64,000 bases of DNA from the NCBI RefSeq assembly GCF_947492555.1, contig NZ_CANLNE010000003.1, forward strand, positions 1,054,001 through 1,118,000. Reading direction: 5' to 3'. A program made the position numbers and the translations under genes. Under the pieces are notes generated by a model. It saw only the letters and a program-made list of their open reading frames with translations, was not told the origin of the DNA and did no database searches. The first letter of the stretch is position 1, and every line of letters begins with the position of its first letter. Origin of the DNA: an uncultured Roseobacter sp. (lineage in GTDB: Bacteria > Pseudomonadota > Alphaproteobacteria > Rhodobacterales > Rhodobacteraceae). This document shows positions 1 through 9,673 of the stretch, in pieces.

Positions 1-1919
1 GCCTGATCGCATACGTCGCAATGCAGCTCCCAGCCCAGATCGCCGGAAAAGCTCACCCGCAACGCCAGCACCCGGATGCCGCCCAGCTCGATCCATCGGC
101 TCGCCATGAAAGGAAAATCCTCCGTGGCGAGCGATGCGTTGGTCAGCCGCTGCAACATATCGCGGGACTTCGGCCCCGCCACGTTGAAGCCGCACATGGC
201 CTCCGTGCGGCTCTCGAACGTTGTGCCCGCGGGCAGCGGCACCTCATTGAAAAAGCGACGGTGGTAGCGCTCTGCCATGCCCGATCCGATCACCCAGAAC
301 TCCTCCTCCCCCAGCCGTGTCACTGTGAAATCCCCGGCAATCCCGCCACGCTTGCCAATGAGCGGCGTCAGGCAGGACCGGCCCACGGCTGTCGGCATCC
401 GGTTGGCAAAGACCGCGTTCAGCCAAGCCTCTGCGCCCGGCCCCTTGCACAGACACTTCGCGAAGTTGGAGATATCGATGATCCCGGCCTGTTCTCGCAA
501 TCTCCGGCATTCGTCGCCCACAGGCCCCCACCAGTTTTGGCGGGTGAACCCATCGGTATCTTGCGCGCCCGGCTCAGCCCCATACCACAGCGGATGTTCC
601 CAGCCATAGTTCAGCCCAAAGACCGCCCCCATGGCCTTTTGTGCCTCATAAACCGGACGTGACCGTACGGGCCGCCCCGCCGCACGCTCCTCGTTCGGGA
701 AATGGATCTTGAACCGGTTTGCATATTGATCGCCTACGCGCGCCTTGGTGAATGCCGCATCCGCCCAGTCGCCGAACCGTGCCACGTCCCAGGCAAACAT
801 GTCGTAGCGCGTCTCCCCGGTGACGATCCAATCCGCCGCCAACAGCCCCATACCGCCCGACTGCGAGAACCCGGGAATGATCCCGTTGCAGCAAAAGTAA
901 TTCGACAGCTCCGGCACCGGGCCAAAGAGCACGTTCGAATCCGGCGACCAGATCATCGGCCCGTTGATCACCCGCTTGATGCCCGCTTCGCCCACCGCCG
1001 GCACCCGCTCGATCGCGCGCATCATATTGTCTTCGATCCGCTCCAGATCATCGGCAAAAAGCTCATGCCCGAAGCCCTGCGGCGTGCCGTCTTCCGCCCA
1101 GAACCGCAGGTCTTTCTCATAGGCGCCCACCAGCAGCCCCTTGCCCTCCTGCCGCAAATAATACTCGCCATCCCGGTCGGCGACTGAGGGCAAGCGCCGG
1201 TCCAGCGCGTCGATCTCGGCAATGGTCTCGGTCACGAAATACTGATGCTCTGTCGGTTGCAGCGGCAGTGTGACCCCCGCCAGCGCGGCCACCTCACGCC
1301 CCCACAAACCGGCGGCATTCACCACCCAGTCGGTCCGGATATCGCCTTTCGGCGTGCGCACGATCCAGCCGCCATCAGGCTGCGGCTCGGTGCCCGTGAC
1401 CGGGCAGAAGCGGATGATCTCCGCCCCCGCTGCCCGCGCCCCCGCCGCATAGGCATTTGTCACGCCTGACGGGTCGACATTGCCGCCATCAGGCTCCCAC
1501 ATGATGCAGCGGATGCCATCGTAGTTCACCAGCGGGTGCAGCCGCTCCGCCTCGTCCCGGCTCACCTCATGGAAGTTCATTCCGTAAAGCTTGGCCTTCG
1601 CGGCCTGCAGGCGCAGCTGATGCTCCCGCGCTTCGGTCTGCGCCAGATACAGGGACCCGGGCTGGAACACCCCGCAGCTCTGCCCAGTCTCCGCCTCCAG
1701 CCCATTGTACAGGTTCATCGTATAATGCTGAATGCGGCTGATGTTGGTGCTGTCATGCAGCCCGTGAATATTTGCCGCCGCGTGCCACGTCGACCCGGAC
1801 GTCAGCTCATCGCGCTCCAGCAGCACCACATCCGTCCACCCCAGCTTGGTCAGATGATAGAGGATCGAGCAGCCGATCACGCCACCTCCGATCACAACGG
1901 CCTGGGCATGGGTGCGCAT
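1..1919 (-). CDS. FAD-dependent dehydrogenase with C-terminal GcvT-like domain (dimethylglycine/sarcosine dehydrogenase family), 3' end truncated by window edge
   Basis: Minus-strand reading frame open from ATG at 1919 to window edge; N-term MRTHAQAVVIGGGVIGCSILYHLTKLGWTDVVLLERDELTSGSTWHAA is a Rossmann FAD motif; related to the 3960..6377 product. Confidence 0.9.
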   Translation of the reverse strand, partial: MRTHAQAVVIGGGVIGCSILYHLTKLGWTDVVLLERDELTSGSTWHAAANIHGLHDSTNISRIQHYTMNLYNGLEAETGQSCGVFQPGSLYLAQTEAREHQLRLQAAKAKLYGMNFHEVSRDEAERLHPLVNYDGIRCIMWEPDGGNVDPSGVTNAYAAGARAAGAEIIRFCPVTGTEPQPDGGWIVRTPKGDIRTDWVVNAAGLWGREVAALAGVTLPLQPTEHQYFVTETIAEIDALDRRLPSVADRDGEYYLRQEGKGLLVGAYEKDLRFWAEDGTPQGFGHELFADDLERIEDNMMRAIERVPAVGEAGIKRVINGPMIWSPDSNVLFGPVPELSNYFCCNGIIPGFSQSGGMGLLAADWIVTGETRYDMFAWDVARFGDWADAAFTKARVGDQYANRFKIHFPNEERAAGRPVRSRPVYEAQKAMGAVFGLNYGWEHPLWYGAEPGAQDTDGFTRQNWWGPVGDECRRLREQAGIIDISNFAKCLCKGPGAEAWLNAVFANRMPTAVGRSCLTPLIGKRGGIAGDFTVTRLGEEEFWVIGSGMAERYHRRFFNEVPLPAGTTFESRTEAMCGFNVAGPKSRDMLQRLTNASLATEDFPFMASRWIELGGIRVLALRVSFSGDLGWELHCDVCDQ

Positions 1920-2300
1920 TGGGGTGAGTCCTTCCTGAGGTGTCCTGCGCCCCAACCTGCCGCAGCCCGTTACCCCCGGGTTGCGCAGTCGCGACATATT
2001 CCGTCGCAGGCGGACAAGGCCCGACAGGTCTTGAGGCTTTGGCCAAACAACGGCTTTCGGCCCAAACCCTGTGTCGCGATATCAGGGCAAAGGCCCAATC
2101 CATCTATGCAAATGCTCAGTGCCGCGTGCTCCCCGGCGGCACCCACCCGCACCTAACGCCCGGTTATTTCTGTCCGCAATCAGATAAATGCGTTTCGAAA
2201 TAGCTCCGCGCAGTTCCGGCGGCCATTTGCCATTCGGCCCGCCGGAGTTGAGTGGCAAGGGCAGGTTTGACGATGCTCGAAACTCGGGACCACCTATCGG

Positions 2301-2462
2301 TCACGCCGGGATCGGGAAAAACTCCAGGTCTTCGCCGGAGTGCCTCAGACACCAACCATCAAACCGGAACTCCCGTGCCGACATATTGCCTGCGCTCAGC
2401 ACCCAGACAGCAAGCAACGCGATGACGCTCGCAGGCAGCAGCCGGTTTCTGGTCTTTGGCAT
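2301..2462 (-). CDS. Putative small secreted protein (53 aa), possibly frameshifted
   Basis: MPKTRNRLLPASVIALLAVWVLSAGNMSAREFRFDGWCLRHSGEDLEFFPIPA; AGGGGG Shine-Dalgarno just upstream; signal-peptide-like N-terminus; below the ORF track cutoff. Confidence 0.45.
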   Translation of the reverse strand: MPKTRNRLLPASVIALLAVWVLSAGNMSAREFRFDGWCLRHSGEDLEFFPIPA

Positions 2463-2652
2463 ATTGCCCCCTGTCGGTTTTGGTTGAACAGATGCTGCAA
2501 AGAAACGTTAAAGCATTCGCACAACCTGATTGCGTATTACGGCCATTGCCCGAGGCACAGAACCTGGAACGGGCGACGTAACCCTTGGCCATTTGTTATC
2601 AGCGCGAAATCTGACCGAAATTGGACCAATACACACCTCAAATACTTGCCAG

Positions 2653-2687
2653 TTGACTCCAAGCATTTCACGGATAATTATTATCCG
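2653..2687 (+). promoter_or_regulatory. Promoter with overlapping 17-bp palindrome CGGATAAT-T-ATTATCCG (2671..2687), candidate Rrf2 operator
   Basis: TTGACT at 2653..2658, AT-rich -10 candidate TAATTA 16 bp downstream, inside a perfect inverted repeat 20 bp before the Rrf2 ATG. Confidence 0.65.
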
Positions 2688-2707
2688 CGATTCGATGGAG
2701 ACTCCGG

Positions 2708-3226
2708 ATGAAACTCAGCGACGGTATTGAACAGGCCCTGCATTGCGCCACGCTGCTGGCATCCCTGCCGGACGGCGGGCTGCTCTCTGCGAAAGCCATG
2801 GCCGATTTCCACGGCGTCTCCCCCAGCTACCTGCTGAAACATCTGCAAGCCCTGTCAAAAGCAGACCTTCTACACACCGAACCGGGCCCGCGCGGCGGCT
2901 ACCGGCTCGCGCGGGCGCCGGATCAGATCACCCTGCTGGACGTGGTGCTGGCCGTCGAAGGGCCCGAGCCTGCCTTTCGGTGTAAGGAAATCCGCCAGAA
3001 CGGGCCAAACCCCCTGCCCGCGTCGCATTTCAAAGCGCCCTGCCAGATCAATGCGGCGATGCTGCGCGCAGAACGGGCGTACCGGACAGAGCTGCGCGCC
3101 GTGACACTGGCGGACCTGCTGGCCGATCTGGCCGCTGCGGACGATGGCACCATTGCCGCACGTGGCTGCGCGTTTTTCGACGAGCACATGCGCCGGTCAA
3201 AACCTGATCCCACTCCCACCACCTGA
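2708..3226 (+). CDS. Rrf2 family transcriptional regulator
   Basis: MKLSDGIEQALHCATLLASLPDGGLLSAKAMADFHGVSPSYLLKHLQALSKADLLHTEPGPRGGYRLAR is a winged-helix Rrf2 signature. Confidence 0.88.
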   Translation: MKLSDGIEQALHCATLLASLPDGGLLSAKAMADFHGVSPSYLLKHLQALSKADLLHTEPGPRGGYRLARAPDQITLLDVVLAVEGPEPAFRCKEIRQNGPNPLPASHFKAPCQINAAMLRAERAYRTELRAVTLADLLADLAAADDGTIAARGCAFFDEHMRRSKPDPTPTT

Positions 3227-3238
3227 AAGGACAATACG

Positions 3239-3694
3239 ATGACCCTCCGCCTTGATTCCATGACCGCCGCCCCCGATGCCGTGAAAGCCGTCTATGGGCT
3301 GGAAACCTATGTCGCCAGCCAGTCAGGGCTGGACCATCGGCTCATTCACCTGCTGAAACTGCGCGCCTCGATCATCAACGGATGCGCCTATTGCGTGGAC
3401 ATGCATACCAAGGAAGCGCGCAAGGACGGGCTGTCCGAGCAATGGATCGCGCTGGTCAGTGTCTGGCATGAAGCGAGTATTTTCGACGTCCGCGAGCGCG
3501 CGCTTCTGGGGTGGACCGACGCCCTGACCAACCTCGCTCAGACAGGTGCACCCGATGATGCGTATGAGGCCATGCAGGCGGTGTTTTCAGAAGCGGAGAT
3601 CACCAAATTGACGGTCGCGATCGGTACAATCAACATCTGGAACCGCATGGCCGTCGGTTTCCGCATGCAGCATGCGTTGGACGAAGCGGCCTGA
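3239..3694 (+). CDS. Carboxymuconolactone decarboxylase / AhpD-like family protein
   Basis: Contains GCAYCVDMHTKEARKDGLSE (CxxC...H AhpD motif); 12 bp downstream of the Rrf2 gene. Confidence 0.9.
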   Translation: MTLRLDSMTAAPDAVKAVYGLETYVASQSGLDHRLIHLLKLRASIINGCAYCVDMHTKEARKDGLSEQWIALVSVWHEASIFDVRERALLGWTDALTNLAQTGAPDDAYEAMQAVFSEAEITKLTVAIGTINIWNRMAVGFRMQHALDEAA

Positions 3695-3959
3695 CGTATC
3701 GTGTTCCGGAGCCTTGCCAACCGGCAGGCTTCGGGGCGCGTTACCTTCGCGCCGCGCGGACTAATCCGGACTTGGACCGGCTTTGGGATCACGCATAGCA
3801 CCTCGCGATGATGGGCGCGGGGGATATGGGCGAATGCATGACTGACGCCACAGACCGCGCCGCACACGCCCGGCTTAAGCGTCACATTCTGTCGTTTTTG
3901 AACCAGCCCCGTCGGTTACCCCCGTCTTAGCTGCACTCAACAGACAGTCGGAGGCTTTC

Positions 3960-6377
3960 ATGCAAACCACCACCCGTGTTGCCATTATCGGAGGCGGCGT
4001 CGTTGGCGCTTCGGTGCTCTATCACCTGACGAAGCTTGGGTGGTCGGATGTGATGCTGCTGGAACGCTCCGAGCTGACCAGCGGCTCCACCTGGCACGCG
4101 GCAGGTGGATTTCACACGCTCAACGGCGACACCAATATGGCTGCCCTGCAGGGCTATACCATCAAGCTTTACAAGGAGTTGGAGGAAATCACCGGCATGT
4201 CCTGCGGGCTGCACCACGTGGGCGGCGTGACGCTGGCCGACAATCAGGACCGCTTCGACATGCTGCTGGCAGAGCGCGCCAAGCACCGTTTCATGGGGCT
4301 GGAAACCGAAATCGTTGGTCCCGAGGAAATCCGGAAAATTGCGCCTGTGACCAACACCGACGGCATCCTCGGCGCGCTCTATGACCCGCTGGATGGCCAC
4401 CTCGACCCCTCCGGCACCACCCACGCCTACGCCAAGGCCGCGCGCATGGGCGGGGCTACGATCGAGACCCACTGCATGGTGCGCGAGACCAACCAGCGCC
4501 CCGACGGCACCTGGGACGTGGTCACCGACAAGGGCACGATTCATGCGGAGCACGTTGTGAACGCGGGCGGTCTATGGGCCCGCGAGGTCGGTGCCATGGC
4601 CGGGATCTACTTTCCCCTGCACCCGATGGAGCACCAGTATCTGGTCACCGAAGAGGTGCCACTGATCGCCGAGATGATGGCCGACGGCAAGGAACACCCC
4701 CATGTGATGGACCCGGCCGGCGAAAGCTATTTGCGGCAGGAAGGCAAGGGTCTTTGCATCGGTTTCTATGAACAGCCCTGTCGTCCCTGGGCCGTTGATG
4801 GCACCTCGTGGGAGTTTGGGCAGGATCTGCTGCCCAACGACTTTGACAAGATCGAGCAAAGCATTGATTTTGCTTATAAACGTTTTCCCGACCTGGAGCG
4901 CGCGGGCGTCAGATCGGTCATCCACGGCCCCTTCACCTTTGCGCCCGATGGCAACCCGCTGGTGGGCCCCGTGCCGGGGGTGCGCAACTACTGGTCGGCC
5001 TGCGGGGTGATGGCGGGCTTTTCCCAAGGCGGCGGCGTGGGTCTCATGCTCGCGCAGTGGATGATCGAAGGCGAAACCGAACGGGATACCATGGCGATGG
5101 ACGTCGCCCGGTTCGGTGACTGGATCACCCCCGGCTATACGCTGCCGAAAGTCATTGAAAACTATCAGAAACGTTTCTCTGTCGCCTATCCCAATGAAGA
5201 ATTGCCTGCTGCCCGACCAAATCGCACCACGCCCATGTATGATATCTTCTCGCAGATGGGTGCGGTCTGGGGCCAGCAATACGGGCTGGAGGTGGCGAAT
5301 TACTTCGCGCAAGGTGATGAGCCTGGCTACGAAACCCCGTCCTTCCGCCGCTCCGACGCTTTTGATGCCACAGCGCGCGAGGTTAAGGCCGTGCGCAAAA
5401 GCGTGGGCATCAACGAAGTGCAGAACTTTGGCAAATACCGCGTCACAGGCTCTCGTGCGCGTGCATGGCTGAACCGCATCATGGCAGGCCGTGTGCCCGC
5501 ACCGGGCCGTCTCAGCCTGACGCCCATGCTGTCGCCGAAGGGCCGCCTGATTGGCGATTTCACCATCTCCTGCCTGGCGGAAAACCATTTCCAGCTGACC
5601 GCGTCTTACGGGGCACAAGCCTTCCATTGGCGTTGGTTTCTGCACCATCAGGAAGACGGTGTAACCCTCGAGAATATAAGTGATCGGAGGACCGGTTTTC
5701 AGATCGCGGGGCCGCAGGCCCGCGCGGTACTCGCTGCCTCAACCCGCAGCGATATCTCGGAGATGAGGTTCCTCGACGTGCGGCGCCTCACCGTCGGTAT
5801 GGCCGATTGCATCGTGCAGCGCGTCAGCTACACCGGCGATCTGGGATATGAGATTTACTGCGATCCGATGAGCCAGCGCGCGCTCTGGTCCACCCTCTGG
5901 GCAGCGGGTCAGCCGTACGGCATGACCCCTTTCGGGATGCGGGCGATGATGTCCTTGCGGCTCGACAAGTTCTTTGGCAGCTGGATGGCGGAGTTTTCCC
6001 CGGATTACACGGCGGCGGAAACCGGGCTGGATCGCTTCATCTCCTTCAGAAAAAATGATGATTTCATAGGACGCGCAGCCGCAGAAGCGGAGCGCGACAA
6101 CGGCCCTGCCCGCAAGCTCGTCGCCTTCGAGGTGGATGCCGAAGACGCCGATGTGCAGGGATACGAACCCATTTGGCTGGACGGCGCCGTCGTCGGTTTC
6201 TGCACCTCGGGCGGCTATTCGCACCACGCGGGTAAATCCATTGCTCTTGGCTTCCTGCCCAGCAACCGCGTGGCGGAACAACCGGATGTAAAGATTGAAA
6301 TATTGGGACAGATGCGCGGCGCGAAGGCGATCACCGAACCGCTTTTTGACCCGGACGGGACACGCATGCGCGGCTGA
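3960..6377 (+). CDS. FAD-dependent oxidoreductase with GcvT domain (dimethylglycine dehydrogenase-like), 805 aa
   Basis: AIIGGGVVGASVLYHLTKLGWSDVMLLERSELTSGSTWHAAGG, DAO fold followed by GcvT-like C-terminal half. Confidence 0.92.
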   Translation: MQTTTRVAIIGGGVVGASVLYHLTKLGWSDVMLLERSELTSGSTWHAAGGFHTLNGDTNMAALQGYTIKLYKELEEITGMSCGLHHVGGVTLADNQDRFDMLLAERAKHRFMGLETEIVGPEEIRKIAPVTNTDGILGALYDPLDGHLDPSGTTHAYAKAARMGGATIETHCMVRETNQRPDGTWDVVTDKGTIHAEHVVNAGGLWAREVGAMAGIYFPLHPMEHQYLVTEEVPLIAEMMADGKEHPHVMDPAGESYLRQEGKGLCIGFYEQPCRPWAVDGTSWEFGQDLLPNDFDKIEQSIDFAYKRFPDLERAGVRSVIHGPFTFAPDGNPLVGPVPGVRNYWSACGVMAGFSQGGGVGLMLAQWMIEGETERDTMAMDVARFGDWITPGYTLPKVIENYQKRFSVAYPNEELPAARPNRTTPMYDIFSQMGAVWGQQYGLEVANYFAQGDEPGYETPSFRRSDAFDATAREVKAVRKSVGINEVQNFGKYRVTGSRARAWLNRIMAGRVPAPGRLSLTPMLSPKGRLIGDFTISCLAENHFQLTASYGAQAFHWRWFLHHQEDGVTLENISDRRTGFQIAGPQARAVLAASTRSDISEMRFLDVRRLTVGMADCIVQRVSYTGDLGYEIYCDPMSQRALWSTLWAAGQPYGMTPFGMRAMMSLRLDKFFGSWMAEFSPDYTAAETGLDRFISFRKNDDFIGRAAAEAERDNGPARKLVAFEVDAEDADVQGYEPIWLDGAVVGFCTSGGYSHHAGKSIALGFLPSNRVAEQPDVKIEILGQMRGAKAITEPLFDPDGTRMRG

Positions 6378-6419
6378 GCACCGCTTTCGTTTTCACGGGC
6401 CTTGCTGTAAGACTTCAGT

Positions 6420-7040
6420 ATGACCCGGCAGGACACATGCGACCTTCCCGTGATCCTGCTTGCCGCCGGGCAATCCAGACGCATGCGTGGAGCGGACAAG
6501 CTGCTGGAGGAAATCGAAGGCGTACCCTTGTTGCGCCGACAGGCGGAAATCGCCTGTGCCGTTACAAATGCGCCGGTTCTGGTTGCGTTGCCCCCTTCGC
6601 CACATCCAAGGTATCAATGCCTTGATGCCTTAGCGGTAAATCGGGTTCCTGTTCCGGATGCGGATGAGGGGATGAACGCCAGCCTGCGTACTGCCTTTGC
6701 GGCCTTACCCGGTGCGCCAGCCGCGGCCATGTTATTGCTGGCCGATCTTCCGGAACTGACCATTCAGGACTTGAGATCTGTCTTTCAGGCCGTTGATTTA
6801 AAGTCAGAAACACTGATCTGGCGGGGCGCAACAGAGGATGGCAAGCCGGGGCATCCAATCGTTTTTTCGGCAGATCTCTTTCCGGCGTTCAAATCGCTCA
6901 AAGGGGACGGCGGCGGACGTGAAGTTGTCGCGAAGGCGGACGGGCGGGTAACCCTTGTCCCTTTGCCGGGGAACCGGGCACGACGTGATCTCGACACACC
7001 CGAAGACTGGGTGACATGGCGGGCGGAACAGACCGGTTGA
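6420..7040 (+). CDS. Nucleotidyltransferase family protein (MobA/MocA-like)
   Basis: PVILLAAGQSRRMRGADKLLEEIEGVPLLRRQ nucleotide-binding motif; GHPIVFS; DLDTPEDW C-terminus typical of MocA-like enzymes. Confidence 0.88.
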   Translation: MTRQDTCDLPVILLAAGQSRRMRGADKLLEEIEGVPLLRRQAEIACAVTNAPVLVALPPSPHPRYQCLDALAVNRVPVPDADEGMNASLRTAFAALPGAPAAAMLLLADLPELTIQDLRSVFQAVDLKSETLIWRGATEDGKPGHPIVFSADLFPAFKSLKGDGGGREVVAKADGRVTLVPLPGNRARRDLDTPEDWVTWRAEQTG

Positions 7041-7081
7041 CGAAAGCACAAGGCTGACTTGCGCCGCGCAATGCTCCCTCG

Positions 7082-9673
7082 TTACCGCGTCAACAACCTT
7101 GCTTCATGGCGCTTGAGCGATCGGCGCGCTGCCTGGTAAGAGGCCACCCCAACCGGCGTTTTCAACTCGGGAAACAGATGTTCAAGCTCAGTGCGCTGCG
7201 CGTTACCAATGCCCGCCAGACTGTAGTCCCCGGGTTGGAAGCTTTCCGTCCAGGTACCATTTGACAGCACAACCTCGTGCTGCGCGAACATGATGTGAAT
7301 ATAGGTGGTCCAGGGCACCTCGGCTGTCTTGATACCCGGCATGCCCGTCAGGTGTTTCGCAGCGACCAATACCTCACGTTCCTCAAAGTACAGCGCCGTC
7401 TTGTCACTGCACACCAGGACGCGGTGGTTGGGACTGAGAAGCATGTCGCGTTCCGGCAAACCGCCTCCCAACGCGCCCTTGCTGATCCGGATCGGCTTTA
7501 GGTGGGCATGCCGTGTCAGCTCCACACCTGTTAGTCCACGGGTCCCTTTCCAGCTGACGTCCTGGATACCATTGTCGCGCGTGATCACCTTGTCCCCCGG
7601 ACGCAGGTCCTCGATCAGACGTTCGCCCTGCGGTGTCGCGATCAAGGTGCCAGGCGTGAAGCAGATAGGGGTCGGCCCGCCCACGATGTTTTCGATGTCC
7701 TCGAAAACCAACTCCCCGGTAGGGTTCCCATCGGCGTCGAAATACGACACCACCCCGTCTTCAAGGTCATCCGATGTGTACCGCAGCGTGAAACTGCCGT
7801 CGCCCTGCGATCCGGTCAGGTCAAGAGTGTCGAAATCATCGCCACCATCGCCACCATCGATCTGATCACCTGCGCCCACATCCACGAATGTGTCGCGATC
7901 ATCTCCGCCCGAGAGCGTATCGCGGCCACCGTCCTCGCCCCCGCTGAGCAGGTCATCCCCCGCGTCACCACTGATTTCATCATCTCCGGCCCCGCCGGAC
8001 AATGTATCGTTGTCGTCCCCCCCGGAGAGCGTGTCATCCCCAGCCTCGCCAAAGATCGTGTCCTCACCGTCCCCACCGGACAGATCATCATCGTCAAGGA
8101 CAACCGCCGCGTCGAAATAGACATCGGTGATGTTGATCCCGGTATCGCCTGCGCCGTCTTGCGTGTGATCGATGACAATCCGCGTGATCGGGCCCGCGAT
8201 GCCGATCAGCGCGGAATAGAGCGCGTTGGTATCTGACAAATATCCGCCTTTGCTATCGGCAGTATCAACGCCCAGGGCCCCTCCGGTGTCGAGCAGGGTA
8301 ATGCGCCCCCCGGCACTCATGGTAATTGGGACTTCGGTCCCATCCGGACCAAAGGCAGTCACCCTGACGACGCCATCGCCGTCGATGTCATTGATGCGGA
8401 AATCGACGTTCGTCACTGGCGCATCAAATGCGATTTCGTAGGTGACGGAACGATCCTGCCCTCGCAGCACGCTGGACAGCGAGCTGTTGGCATCCGCAGG
8501 ATCACCATCGGTCTCGACCCCGGTGACGAGCTGCGCGTTATCCGCAAACTGAGTCCTACCGTCGTCGTCACCCAAGACCGCAAAACTGACGTTAACCGAT
8601 CCTGTGTTTTGCTGAAATCCAGCGCTCAGAGGGTCATTATCCTCTACCGGGTCCTCTCCGTTGGGATCGGGTGCCAGATCCCATTGCAGCACTTCGCGCA
8701 CAACACCCGTCTCGGGCCCGTCCGGTGCGTCCCCCGCCAGCGTTCGGTCCCCGTAGATCAGATCATTTCCTGCGCCACCGTCGACCACATCCGATCCGGA
8801 CCCGGCATAAACGTCATCATTGCCAGCGCCGGCCTCAACCGTGTCATTGCCGGCGCCGGCATCGACGATATCATCCTGGGGTCCTTCGCCCGGCAGCACA
8901 GCGTCGGAGGCATCGATCCGGTCACCTTCGGGATCACCGGTGTACTCCAGATCGATCAGATCTGCATCGATGGAGCCGGATACGATGCCGTCCGCAGTCA
9001 CCGGGTTGTTGATGATGTCGCGGTTGTAAACAGCAACGGAGTCGATGCTTCCTTCAAAATACTTGCCGTAGTTATCCTCACGGGTTTCGCGCGCCCCAAA
9101 GGTAAAATTCTCACCATCGTCGTCATCGGTGACAAGGGTCAGGCCAATGGTATCGAAATCGATGCTGTCCCGTACGCCAGTGGTCAGATTTTCAACCAGA
9201 AGCGTTCCGCCTTCCTCAGCAGACCACGCATAGGTCACCCGGACATCATTACCCTCGGAAAACAGACAATTATGTGTTTTCAGCGACAGCCGCGCATCCT
9301 GGGAAAAATGCGTGACGGTGACCCGGCCATTCCCTGTCACACCCAAGGCAAAGTAGCCGTCGTGCATCCGGTCATTGAATTCGCCGCGATTGACCAGCAC
9401 ATCCGTGGAGTTGTTCGGCTGATCCCCTTGCGTAAACCGCACGGCGATCGTGCCTTCCGTCAGATCGAATGGGGCGTCTTCCCCCGTGGTCGAAAAATAG
9501 TCGCGACGCCCATCAAGTTCCAGCGCCCCGTCCTCTGCCTCGGCATCACCGAAGGCCTGACCGTCCTGTGCAATCCCGTCCGCGAGACCGGTATCTGCAT
9601 TCTCTTGTCCATCGAGGAAATCCCAAAAGCCAACAAGATGGGCCGCGTTCGGGTCGGTCGTGCTGTCAGACAT
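7082..9673 (-). CDS. RTX-repeat exoprotein with N-terminal LamG-like region and C-terminal Hint domain (863 aa)
   Basis: Two blocks of GGxGxDxx repeats (e.g. LSGGDGEDTIFGEAGDDTLSGGDDNDTLSGG; DAGAGNDTVEAGAGNDDVYAGSGSD) followed by CFTPGTLIATPQGERLIEDLRPGDKVITRDNG. Confidence 0.9.
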   Translation of the reverse strand: MSDSTTDPNAAHLVGFWDFLDGQENADTGLADGIAQDGQAFGDAEAEDGALELDGRRDYFSTTGEDAPFDLTEGTIAVRFTQGDQPNNSTDVLVNRGEFNDRMHDGYFALGVTGNGRVTVTHFSQDARLSLKTHNCLFSEGNDVRVTYAWSAEEGGTLLVENLTTGVRDSIDFDTIGLTLVTDDDDGENFTFGARETREDNYGKYFEGSIDSVAVYNRDIINNPVTADGIVSGSIDADLIDLEYTGDPEGDRIDASDAVLPGEGPQDDIVDAGAGNDTVEAGAGNDDVYAGSGSDVVDGGAGNDLIYGDRTLAGDAPDGPETGVVREVLQWDLAPDPNGEDPVEDNDPLSAGFQQNTGSVNVSFAVLGDDDGRTQFADNAQLVTGVETDGDPADANSSLSSVLRGQDRSVTYEIAFDAPVTNVDFRINDIDGDGVVRVTAFGPDGTEVPITMSAGGRITLLDTGGALGVDTADSKGGYLSDTNALYSALIGIAGPITRIVIDHTQDGAGDTGINITDVYFDAAVVLDDDDLSGGDGEDTIFGEAGDDTLSGGDDNDTLSGGAGDDEISGDAGDDLLSGGEDGGRDTLSGGDDRDTFVDVGAGDQIDGGDGGDDFDTLDLTGSQGDGSFTLRYTSDDLEDGVVSYFDADGNPTGELVFEDIENIVGGPTPICFTPGTLIATPQGERLIEDLRPGDKVITRDNGIQDVSWKGTRGLTGVELTRHAHLKPIRISKGALGGGLPERDMLLSPNHRVLVCSDKTALYFEEREVLVAAKHLTGMPGIKTAEVPWTTYIHIMFAQHEVVLSNGTWTESFQPGDYSLAGIGNAQRTELEHLFPELKTPVGVASYQAARRSLKRHEARLLTR

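Noticed and set aside
7815-8900. Short periodic repeats resembling a CRISPR or tandem array
   Set aside because: Periodicity is that of RTX nonapeptide codons (GGxGxDxx); no conserved repeat-spacer structure.
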